From Aequorivita soesokkakensis (GTDB taxonomy: Bacteria > Bacteroidota > Bacteroidia > Flavobacteriales > Flavobacteriaceae), in the NCBI RefSeq assembly GCF_001641085.1, contig NZ_LXIE01000023.1, forward strand, positions 1-64,000: a DNA stretch of 64,000 nucleotides, written 5' to 3'. The position numbers and the translations under genes were made by a program. The notes beneath the pieces are model-generated. The model saw only the letters and a list, made by a program, of their open reading frames with translations. It was not told the origin of the DNA and did no database searches. Positions 34,843 through 41,622 of this stretch are shown here, one piece after another (positions within the stretch are counted from its first letter, which is position 1; the number at the start of each line of letters is the position of its first letter).

Positions 34843-35772
34843 TCAATCCTGTACAATAATATCTTTTGGGTCGTCTTTTTGGTGTTCCGGTTGAATGGTT
34901 ACATGGTTTATTCCGAAGTCATGAAAAAGTACTTCTTCCACCTTTGTTAGCACTGCATCAAACTGGGTGAGGGTAACGTCTTCATAAAAATCTACATGCG
35001 CCTCTAAATGTGTTTCCTGTTCGTTGAGCTGCCAAATGTGCATATGGTGCACATTTTTTATCTCGGGAATTTTACAAATAGCCTCGCTAATAGTTTCTAA
35101 ATTTATGTCATCTGGCGTAAAAAGCATCAAAACCTTGAAAGAGCTTTTCAACAAACCGTAGCCCATTATCAATAAATAGAGCGCTATTAAAACCGTCAAC
35201 AGGCTATCTACCCAAAACCATTCAAAGTATTTCATCAACAAACCGCCAATCAAAACAGCGACCGAAGCGGCCATATCAGTAAACAAATGAAGATATGCCG
35301 AACGCATATTCATATTAGTTTTTGAATCTTTAAAAAGCAGCAAAACGCTAAAGCCGTTGAAAACAATGCCTAAAATTGCGAGCCAAATAACCAAGCCGCT
35401 TTCAATTGTATGCGGATCCATAAAGCGAAGGATTGCTTCGTAAATAAGATAGATTGCAACCACGATTAAAGTAGCCGAATTCACGAATGCTGCTATTATT
35501 TCTGCCCGTTTGTAACCGAAAGTTTTGGTAACCGAAGCGTCTTTTTTTGAATATCTGTCGGCAATGTAACTTACAATCAGTGAAAGCACATCGCTGAAAT
35601 TGTGAAGCGCATCGGATAGCAGGGATAAACTTCCAGAAATCAAGCCACCAATTACTTGGGCAACGGTGATTCCAATATTTAAAAGAATGGAAAGCAACAG
35701 TTTTCTTCCTTTCAAATCTGGGTGGGAATGCCCATGCGAATCGTTGTGGGAATGTGCGTGGTTATGCGCCAT
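34843..35772 (-). CDS. Cation diffusion facilitator (Zn/Co/Cd efflux)
   Basis: An inner-membrane divalent-metal:proton antiporter of 309 residues. The His-rich N-terminus (MAHNHAHSHNDSHGHSHPD) binds metal. Six membrane helices follow, with the zinc-site block LLSDALHNFSDVLSL in helix 2 and HLFTDMAASVAVLIGG in helix 5. The cytosolic C-terminal domain has NVHHMHIWQLNEQETHLEAH. It starts nine bases after rpiB and is probably cotranscribed. Zinc is the most likely substrate from the family. Confidence 0.94.
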   Translation of the reverse strand: MAHNHAHSHNDSHGHSHPDLKGRKLLLSILLNIGITVAQVIGGLISGSLSLLSDALHNFSDVLSLIVSYIADRYSKKDASVTKTFGYKRAEIIAAFVNSATLIVVAIYLIYEAILRFMDPHTIESGLVIWLAILGIVFNGFSVLLLFKDSKTNMNMRSAYLHLFTDMAASVAVLIGGLLMKYFEWFWVDSLLTVLIALYLLIMGYGLLKSSFKVLMLFTPDDINLETISEAICKIPEIKNVHHMHIWQLNEQETHLEAHVDFYEDVTLTQFDAVLTKVEEVLFHDFGINHVTIQPEHQKDDPKDIIVQD

Positions 35773-35781
35773 TTTATTAGA

Positions 35782-36213
35782 TTATGAACAGGCTATTTTT
35801 TCAACGCGGTTTTGGTGACGGCCGCCTTCAAATTCTGTTTTTAGAAAAGTTTTTACCATTTCAACAGCTTGTGGTTTGCTGGTGAATCGGGCTGGAATGC
35901 TCAAAATATTGGCATCGTTGTGTTGACGCGCCAATTCGGTAATTTCTTTAGTCCAGCAAAGTGCGGAACGTACTTTTTGATGTTTATTTGCGGTCATATT
36001 TGCTCCGTTTCCACTTCCGCAGATTATGATTCCTAAATCTACATTTCCGTTTTCAACATCTGCCGCAACGGGATGTACAAAATCTGGATAATCAACGCTT
36101 GCTTCAGAGTCAGTTCCATGGTTAATAACCGTATGACCTTCTTTTTCAAGAAAGGAAATAATTTCAAATTTATATTCTGTACCTGCGTGGTCGTTGCCGA
36201 TGGAGATTTTCAT
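35782..36213 (-). CDS. rpiB: Ribose-5-phosphate isomerase B
   Basis: Interconverts ribose-5-phosphate and ribulose-5-phosphate in the pentose phosphate pathway. The 143-residue RpiB/LacAB-type protein has IGNDHAGTEYKFEI at the N-terminus. DYPDFVHPVA follows, then the catalytic cysteine in LGIIICGSGNGANMTANK, and RSALCW. It is the first gene of a minus-strand run (rpiB, cation efflux, GNAT) that points away from the 650-base AT-rich gap proposed as an origin. A -7 box is at 36228-36235. Confidence 0.95.
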   Translation of the reverse strand: MKISIGNDHAGTEYKFEIISFLEKEGHTVINHGTDSEASVDYPDFVHPVAADVENGNVDLGIIICGSGNGANMTANKHQKVRSALCWTKEITELARQHNDANILSIPARFTSKPQAVEMVKTFLKTEFEGGRHQNRVEKIACS

Positions 36214-36227
36214 AACTATATTTTTTT

Positions 36228-36235
36228 CAAAGATA
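36228..36235 (-). promoter_or_regulatory. -7 box for rpiB
   Basis: TATCTTTG on the minus strand fits TAnnTTTG, 14 bases before the rpiB ATG. It marks the left edge of the AT-rich gap. Confidence 0.5.
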
Positions 36236-36777
36236 AAACATCGGCTTTTTATTTAAGTAGAAATAGAATTTTAATTATACCAAGGTTTCTGTTCAATAAT
36301 AATTGATTTTCAATTGATAACGATTTCTTAACGATGCCTTTATAGTTTGGTTAACAACATTGTTGATATTTGTTTGCGGAATTACGACAAGTAAAATTGC
36401 AAGTGTAAAGAATATTTACAATAGGTTTTAAATTTGCAGAACACCAAAAATTTAAGTCATTTTTTGCTTGCTATTTGTGAGCACAATTTCTTCCCTTTCA
36501 AACAAAAATTTTAGAAAAACTTATCAATTATAGGTTGTGAAATTATGTTGTTCACAGTTGTTCATTATTCATGCTATTACATTATTTGAAAGGCATTTAA
36601 ATCATAAATATATGTTAATAACCTATTATTAAAAAACAATAAATTGATTTCAAAACAAAACTTCAAAAAGTTATTGTACATATTAACATCCTATAATAAT
36701 CACCATTTTTTATTTTAAAATTTCAAAAAAAAGAAATGATGTATAAATAGATGTTGATAACAATAAAAAAAGGAAAC
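36236..36777. other. AT-rich gene-free region, candidate replication origin
   Basis: No credible gene lies between 36214 and 36869, the longest gap in the window. It contains one exact TTATCAACA DnaA-box-like site (minus strand, 36752-36760). One-mismatch relatives are TTAACAACA (36351-36359), ATATCAACA (minus, 36361-36369), TTGTTCACA (36548-36556, against TTATNCACA) and TTATTAACA (minus, 36613-36621). TTATCAATT occurs at 36521. The rest is very AT-rich, as DNA-unwinding elements are. Two parS sites lie 15-17 kb away. No dnaA gene is in the window, and origin function is inference. Confidence 0.4.
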
Positions 36778-36780
36778 AGG

Positions 36781-36862
36781 AGCCAAGATTATAGAGCCAA
36801 GACTTTTAAAATTTAATTTGAATAATAGTTTTGTCTTGAATCTTGGTTCTTATGTCTTGATT
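36781..36862. repeat. Heptamer inverted array (CAAG type)
   Basis: Left arm heptamers: AGCCAAG (36781-36787), ATTATAG (36788-36794), AGCCAAG (36795-36801). Right arm, inverted and in register: CTTGAAT (36835-36841), CTTGGTT, CTTATGT, CTTGATT (36856-36862). The spacer is about 30 AT-rich bases. It begins seven bases after the DUF2007 stop on the minus strand and may end that transcript. Confidence 0.8.
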
Positions 36863-36869
36863 CAACTTT

Positions 36870-37109
36870 TTAAACTATTTTCAAATTAGATGGATGATCC
36901 AGATTTTTAATAATTTCTTCCGCTTCTTCAATGTCTTCAATATGAACTTTAAGCTGAATACCGCCAAAAGCGTTGGAATAAAAAGGAAAAACGCTAATCA
37001 TCGTTTCATTTTGAAAAAAATAACGTAGTTCCTCTTGATCAAACAAAAGCTGAAGCACCGCATATTCCGCAGGATATTGAAAAATAGCAATTGTTTTAAA
37101 GTGCTTCAT
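36870..37109 (-). CDS. DUF2007-family putative signal-transducing protein
   Basis: A 79-residue soluble protein. FKTIAIFQYPAEYAVLQLLF and the ferredoxin-like ending KVHIEDIEEAEEIIKNL match the small DUF2007 family, annotated as putative signal-transducing proteins with a ferredoxin-like fold. Its actual role is unknown. It is alone on the minus strand, divergent from rnr, and ends next to the CAAG-type inverted array. Confidence 0.85.
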   Translation of the reverse strand: MKHFKTIAIFQYPAEYAVLQLLFDQEELRYFFQNETMISVFPFYSNAFGGIQLKVHIEDIEEAEEIIKNLDHPSNLKIV

Positions 37110-37220
37110 TTTAGACTTTTATAAAAATTCAGTGAGCTTTCCTAAGGTACTAAATCTTTCCTAATGTAAACACGTCATTCTTTGAGAAGTAGTACTTTTA
37201 CGCTAATTACAAAAACAACT

Positions 37221-39449
37221 ATGCCAAAACACAAAAGAAAAAAGAAAAACAATAAAATTGAAAATCTTTCCCAAACTATTTTAAACATTCTTCGGAAAGA
37301 TCATTCACAAGCTTTCAACTACAAACAAATTGCCTCAAAACTACAACTGGACGACCCCAGCAGTAGAAATCAAATAGTAAAAAAACTAAAGGATCTGCAA
37401 GGGAAAGGGACGATTCAGGAAATTGAGCGCGGCAAATATATACTTACCCCTTCACAAAATTATTACACCGGAAAAGTAGATATAGCGGGCCGTGGCCAAG
37501 GTTATATTATCGTTGAGGATTTAGAGGATGATATTTATGTGAAAAGCAAAAACCTAAACAAAGCCTTAAACGGCGATATTGTTGAAGTGTATGTTTTTAA
37601 GCGTAAAAAAGGCGGAAAGACCGAAGGTGAAGTAACAAAGATTATAGAAAGAAAACGAACCGAATTCGTCGGTACCATTCAAGTGCAGGAAAATTTCGCC
37701 TTTGTGGACGTTACCGATTATAAAATGTACACAGATATTTTTGTTCCGAAGAATAAAATAAACGGTGCAAAAAATGGTGAAAAAGTATTGGTAGCAATGG
37801 AAGATTGGCCAGAAAAAGCTGATTCTCCGTTTGGAAGCGTTATTAAAGTTCTCGGAATGCCCGGCGAACATAATACTGAAATTCACTCCATTTTGGCTCA
37901 ATACGGACTTCCGTATGAATTTCCACAGGAAGTAGAGGATTTTGCCAATAAAATTGATACTTCAATAAAAGCTTCGGAAATTAAAAAACGCCGCGATATG
38001 CGCGATGTTTTGACTTTTACGATAGATCCAAAAGATGCAAAGGATTTTGATGATGCGCTTTCCTTTGAAAAAATGGAGAATGGAAATTACGAAATAGGAA
38101 TCCATATTGCAGACGTTTCACATTATGTAACTCCAGGAAATGAGTTGGACGATGAAGCTTACGAGCGTGCAACCTCAGTCTATTTGGTAGATAGAGTAGT
38201 GCCGATGCTTCCTGAAATTCTTTCAAACAACGCTTGTTCCCTTCGGCCAAATGAAGAAAAATATACTTTTTCTGCAGTTTTTGAAATGAACCAAAAAGCT
38301 GAAGTTGTAAAAAAGTGGTTCGGAAGAACGGTAACTTACAGTGATGCCCGTTTCGCGTATGAAGAAGCGCAGCATATTATAGAAACGAATGTCACTTCGA
38401 GCGCAGTCGAGAAGTCTTTGAACCTTGAAATTCCTTCAAACATTTCCATTACAGACAAAGAATACACTGTAAAACCTGAAATAGCAGCCGCAATTCTGGA
38501 AATGGACCGTTTGGCAAAAACTTTGCGAACAAAACGTATGCGTGCCGGTGCTATTTCTTTCGATAAAGTGGAAGTGAAATTCATTTTAGATGAAAACAGC
38601 AATCCGGAAGGAGTTTATTTCAAGGAAAGTAAAGATGCGAACAAACTGATTGAGGAATTTATGCTTTTGGCAAACAGAAGTGTGGCTGAATTTATAGGAA
38701 AACAGGAGCCTAAAAAGACGTTTGTCTATCGCGTTCACGACGAACCGGATGATGAAAAGATTGCAGCTTTGGAAAATATAATCAAGCGTTTCGGTTATAA
38801 ACTGAACACCAAAGACCGCCATTCCACAGCCCAATCAATGAACAAGTTATTAAAAGATGTTCAAGGAAAAAAAGAACAAAATTTGATTGATACGCTTGCC
38901 ATCAGAAGTATGAGTAAAGCAATGTACACAACGCATAACATTGGCCATTACGGTTTGGCTTTCGATTATTATACACATTTCACTTCACCAATTCGTCGTT
39001 ATCCCGATGTGATGGTTCACAGACTTCTTCAGCATTATTTGGACGGTGGAAAATCTGCAAAAGAAGAAGAATACGAAGAAAAATGTGGTCACAGTAGCGA
39101 CATGGAAAATCTTGCAACAAACGCAGAGCGCGATAGCATAAAATATATGCAAGTGAAGTATATGCAGGACCACAAAGACGAAGATTTTTTGGGTGTAATT
39201 TCTGGAGTAACCGAATGGGGAATTTATGTGGAAATTATGCAGAATAAATGTGAAGGAATGGTTCGTTTGCAGGATTTAAGCGATGATCGTTACGAATTTG
39301 ACAGGGAAGAATTTGCAGTAATTGGTCAGCGTACAAAAAATGTTTACCGTCTTGGTGATGAAGTTTATGTGAAAGTGAAGAATGCAGATTTAGTGAAAAA
39401 ACACCTTGATTTTACTATGCTTGGTCACCGAAAGGATTATAAAAACTAA
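37221..39449 (+). CDS. rnr: Ribonuclease R
   Basis: A 3'-5' exoribonuclease that degrades structured RNA. It has 742 residues from the ATG at 37221 (MPKHKRKKKN). An N-terminal helix-turn-helix region (about 15-70) and cold-shock domains precede the RNB core, with TIDPKDAKDFDDALSFE and FTSPIRRYPDVMVHRLLQH. A C-terminal S1 domain begins around GVISGVTEWGIYV. Within the RNB domain, residues after EEAQHIIET (near 38385-38470) are an unusual stretch encoded in part by the interspersed element at 38391-38416. The frame is kept, so the enzyme is probably functional. Confidence 0.95.
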   Translation: MPKHKRKKKNNKIENLSQTILNILRKDHSQAFNYKQIASKLQLDDPSSRNQIVKKLKDLQGKGTIQEIERGKYILTPSQNYYTGKVDIAGRGQGYIIVEDLEDDIYVKSKNLNKALNGDIVEVYVFKRKKGGKTEGEVTKIIERKRTEFVGTIQVQENFAFVDVTDYKMYTDIFVPKNKINGAKNGEKVLVAMEDWPEKADSPFGSVIKVLGMPGEHNTEIHSILAQYGLPYEFPQEVEDFANKIDTSIKASEIKKRRDMRDVLTFTIDPKDAKDFDDALSFEKMENGNYEIGIHIADVSHYVTPGNELDDEAYERATSVYLVDRVVPMLPEILSNNACSLRPNEEKYTFSAVFEMNQKAEVVKKWFGRTVTYSDARFAYEEAQHIIETNVTSSAVEKSLNLEIPSNISITDKEYTVKPEIAAAILEMDRLAKTLRTKRMRAGAISFDKVEVKFILDENSNPEGVYFKESKDANKLIEEFMLLANRSVAEFIGKQEPKKTFVYRVHDEPDDEKIAALENIIKRFGYKLNTKDRHSTAQSMNKLLKDVQGKKEQNLIDTLAIRSMSKAMYTTHNIGHYGLAFDYYTHFTSPIRRYPDVMVHRLLQHYLDGGKSAKEEEYEEKCGHSSDMENLATNAERDSIKYMQVKYMQDHKDEDFLGVISGVTEWGIYVEIMQNKCEGMVRLQDLSDDRYEFDREEFAVIGQRTKNVYRLGDEVYVKVKNADLVKKHLDFTMLGHRKDYKN
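38391..38416 (+). repeat. Interspersed constant-loop hairpin element, copy A (inside rnr)
   Basis: Leading GTC, left arm ACTTC, constant loop GAGCGCAGTCGA, right arm GAAGT. In the rnr frame it reads VTSSAVEKS. Copies B (46749) and C (41536) share the GTC and the loop but have different, complementary arms. Confidence 0.8.
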
Positions 39450-39461
39450 AAATTTAAACAG

Positions 39462-40139
39462 ATGAAAAATCTAATTTTTATTTCAATACTTTGTGTGTCA
39501 GCTATTTCTTTTTCGCAACAAACAACTGAGATTGGTGATTTTAGTGAATTGAAAGTCTACGACCTTATTACAGTAAAACTGGTTCCATCCGATGAAAATA
39601 AAGTTGTTGTGGAAGGAGAGAATACTGAATTCGTAAAAACAATAAATGACAACGGCGTATTAAAAATACGGATGGAACTTGAAGAACGTTTTGATGGTAG
39701 CGCAACTACAGTTACCGTTTATTTTAAAAACGTTTCAATTCTTGATGCGAATGAAGGTGCTGAAATAAATTCTGAAGAAGAAATAAAAGAAACTTCTTTG
39801 GAACTTAAGACACAAGAAGGCGGGAAAATAAATGTTGCGGTCGCCACTGAAAATCTTGATATTAAATCTGTTTCAGGAGGTGTTATAAAAGCTAAAGGAA
39901 CTACTAAAAAACAGGATATAAGTATTAATTCTGGTGGAGTTTATGAAGCAAAGGATCTAATTTCTTCCGAAGCCTTTGTTAATGTAACTGCCGGTGGGTC
40001 TGCAACTATTTTTACTACCGAAAAAGTTGAAGCTAAAGTTACCGCAGGAGGATATATCACTGTTTATGGAAATCCAAAAGATGTAAAGAAAAAGAAACTG
40101 GCGGGCGGAAAAATTGAAATAATAGAAGGTAAAAATTAA
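39462..40139 (+). CDS. GIN-domain (DUF2807) putative auto-transporter adhesin head protein
   Basis: A 225-residue secreted protein with a signal peptide (1-18, ending ISFSQ). The rest is a repetitive beta structure with regularly spaced Gly and short strands (TEIGDFSELKVYDLITVKL, then SVSGGVIKAKG, NSGGVYEAK, TAGGSATIF, TAGGYITVYG). This is the right-handed beta-helix-like GIN/DUF2807 domain of Bacteroidota. The role is unknown and adhesion is only suggested. It follows rnr by 12 bases and could be in its transcript. Confidence 0.87.
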   Translation: MKNLIFISILCVSAISFSQQTTEIGDFSELKVYDLITVKLVPSDENKVVVEGENTEFVKTINDNGVLKIRMELEERFDGSATTVTVYFKNVSILDANEGAEINSEEEIKETSLELKTQEGGKINVAVATENLDIKSVSGGVIKAKGTTKKQDISINSGGVYEAKDLISSEAFVNVTAGGSATIFTTEKVEAKVTAGGYITVYGNPKDVKKKKLAGGKIEIIEGKN

Positions 40140-40184
40140 AATTTTACCGTTATTGGGCAAAAGTAATTTGTATTTTTACCTACT

Positions 40185-40952
40185 ATGTTTGACGGTTTAC
40201 TCTACGCAGCATTTTACGGATTTTTGTTGGCTTTCGCAGTTGGCCCAGTGTTTTTCACTTTAATTGAAACTGCAATAACCAAAGGAATTAAAGCCGCAAT
40301 ATTTTTTGACCTCGGAGCGCTTTTTGCTGATGTAATATTCATCTTAATAGCTTTTTTCAGTACCAACAGAATTCTCGAAAAAGTAAAACACGATCCTGGC
40401 CTGCTCATTTTTGGAGGAGCTATACTTATTGCTTACGGTATTATTTCATACATACGCACCAATAAATCCATTTTCAAAATTGTTCGTGAACATTATGCCG
40501 TAAAAGTGAAGAAAAACCTCGGCGGCTTGTTCTTAAAAGGCTTCCTTTTGAATTTTGTAAACTTCGGAGTTTTGGCAGGCTGGATAGGAACTTTAATAAT
40601 GGCTAATGCGCTAACTACTTCGGACAATGGCGTGCTTCTTTTCATTGCAACCGTTTTGGCGACCTTCTTTCTCACAGATCTTTTAAAAATGCTTTTGGCA
40701 AAAAGATTGAAAAATAAAATGACCCCGCGTTTTATTTTCAAAACAAAAAAGTGGGTAAGTATTTTAATTTTAGGGTTCGGTGTTTTGTTACTAATCCAAG
40801 GTATTTTTCCAAAAGGAGTAGAAGCACAACTTGATAGAATTCCTGGGCAACAACATTTAGAGGAAAGTCCCATTCCGCCAGTCGATGGCTCTTTAAAAAC
40901 CCCGCCCAAAGAAAATGAAAATGTTCCAAAAATAATGCCTGTTGAAAAATAA
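40185..40952 (+). CDS. LysE/RhtB-family exporter
   Basis: An inner-membrane transporter of 255 residues with about six helices between 1 and 205. The N-terminal block FLLAFAVGPVFFTLIETAITKG (given in part as AVGPVFFTLIETAI) is the LysE signature. NFVNFGVLAGWIG follows in helix 4. The last 45 residues are a Pro-rich soluble tail (PIPPVDGSLKTPPKENENVP) with no recognised domain. LysE proteins export amino acids or similar compounds; the substrate is unknown. It ends before the convergent tRNA-Cys terminator. Confidence 0.88.
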   Translation: MFDGLLYAAFYGFLLAFAVGPVFFTLIETAITKGIKAAIFFDLGALFADVIFILIAFFSTNRILEKVKHDPGLLIFGGAILIAYGIISYIRTNKSIFKIVREHYAVKVKKNLGGLFLKGFLLNFVNFGVLAGWIGTLIMANALTTSDNGVLLFIATVLATFFLTDLLKMLLAKRLKNKMTPRFIFKTKKWVSILILGFGVLLLIQGIFPKGVEAQLDRIPGQQHLEESPIPPVDGSLKTPPKENENVPKIMPVEK

Positions 40953-40989
40953 ATTAGGAAAAAAAGGGGCGTAATTTCAATTGAATAAA

Positions 40990-41017
40990 AAAACCTCCAA
41001 CTAATGTTGAAGGTTTT
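40990..41017 (-). terminator. Terminator of tRNA-Cys
   Basis: A 12-base stem with one G-U pair (40990-41001 with 41006-41017) and a four-base loop, followed by seven T residues on the minus strand. It starts four bases after the tRNA and can also stop the LysE transcript. Confidence 0.8.
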
Positions 41018-41020
41018 AAG

Positions 41021-41091
41021 AGGTATCGAGCGGATTCGAACCGCTGTAGCAGCTTTTGCAGAGCTGAGCCTAGCCACTCGGCCACGATACC
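41021..41091 (-). tRNA. tRNA-Cys (anticodon GCA)
   Basis: A 71-base cloverleaf on the minus strand. The acceptor stem GGTATCG pairs with CGATACC, and the discriminator is T (U73), the Cys identity base. The D arm has GCCGAGTGGCTAGGC, the anticodon stem CAGCT/AGCTG holds loop CTGCAAA, and the T-loop is GGTTCGAATCC. No CCA is encoded. A TACATTTG -7 box lies 12 bases upstream. Confidence 0.95.
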
Positions 41092-41102
41092 CTTTAGGGT
41101 TG

Positions 41103-41110
41103 CAAATGTA
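41103..41110 (-). promoter_or_regulatory. -7 box for tRNA-Cys
   Basis: TACATTTG on the minus strand, followed by CA as at the CAT tRNA. It is 12 bases before the tRNA 5' end. No TTG at the right spacing. Confidence 0.5.
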
Positions 41111-41147
41111 AAAAAATTAAACTTAAAATACCTACTTAAAAAACAAA

Positions 41148-41504
41148 TTACCTTTTCTGTTGCAGGGTAACGCTAACTTCGGCAACATCACCACCAATTG
41201 GAGGGTTGCGTTTGGCAACGGTGACTTTTACTTCGTCAACCATTTCAATCTTTAATAAAATTGAATCGATAATACGCTTTGCAACGTGTTCCAAAAGCTT
41301 GGCGCGCATCGCCATTTCTTCTCTCACAATTTTTTGAAGCATTACATAATCAACGGTATCTGCGAGTTCGTCGGTTTCCGAGGCGTTTTGCAAATCTGCC
41401 TTTACAGAAAGGTTCACCAAATAATCGGAACCTATTTGTCCTTCCTCAATCAAACAACCATGAAAAGCGTAAATCTTTATATTTTTTAAACGAATGGTGC
41501 CCAT
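41148..41504 (-). CDS. folB: Dihydroneopterin aldolase
   Basis: Folate biosynthesis enzyme cleaving 7,8-dihydroneopterin to 6-hydroxymethyl-dihydropterin. It has 118 residues. The block IRLKNIKIYAFHGCLIEEGQ holds the tyrosine/phenylalanine-His-Gly signature, with a glutamate in the usual place. The C-terminus VKVTVAKRNPPIGGDVAEVSV carries the catalytic lysine region (KxxPP). It is a single-gene minus-strand unit, divergent from glnS, with a copy of the interspersed element in its upstream region. Confidence 0.93.
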   Translation of the reverse strand: MGTIRLKNIKIYAFHGCLIEEGQIGSDYLVNLSVKADLQNASETDELADTVDYVMLQKIVREEMAMRAKLLEHVAKRIIDSILLKIEMVDEVKVTVAKRNPPIGGDVAEVSVTLQQKR

Positions 41505-41518
41505 AAAAATAATTTTAG

Positions 41519-41526
41519 CAAATATA
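41519..41526 (-). promoter_or_regulatory. -7 box for folB
   Basis: TATATTTG on the minus strand fits TAnnTTTG, 14 bases before the folB ATG. Its expected -33 region falls in the interspersed element at 41536. Confidence 0.45.
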
Positions 41527-41535
41527 TGTTAGAAT

Positions 41536-41566
41536 GTCCGGTTGAGCGCAGTCGAAACCTTTTTTT
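41536..41566 (+). repeat. Interspersed constant-loop hairpin element, copy C (folB-glnS gap)
   Basis: Leading GTC, left arm CGGTT, constant loop GAGCGCAGTCGA, right arm AACCT, then a T run. Four of five arm pairs form. It lies between divergent folB and glnS. Confidence 0.8.
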
Positions 41567-41593
41567 GGAAGATAGCTTTTTCAGTTAATTGGT

Positions 41594-41601
41594 TACCTTT
41601 G
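41594..41601 (+). promoter_or_regulatory. -7 box for glnS
   Basis: TACCTTTG fits TAnnTTTG, 21 bases before the glnS ATG at 41623. It rules out the longer frame from 41542. The nearest TTG is 26 bases away. Confidence 0.45.
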
Positions 41602-41622
41602 CACTTCATAAAAAATATTTAT

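Noticed and set aside
36073-36306. Plus-strand open frame running from rpiB into the AT-rich gap
   Set aside because: It is antisense to rpiB for most of its length, and composition and residues look random.
41542-41622. Upstream start for glnS
   Set aside because: The added residues are encoded by the interspersed element and promoter region; the family N-terminus begins at 41623.
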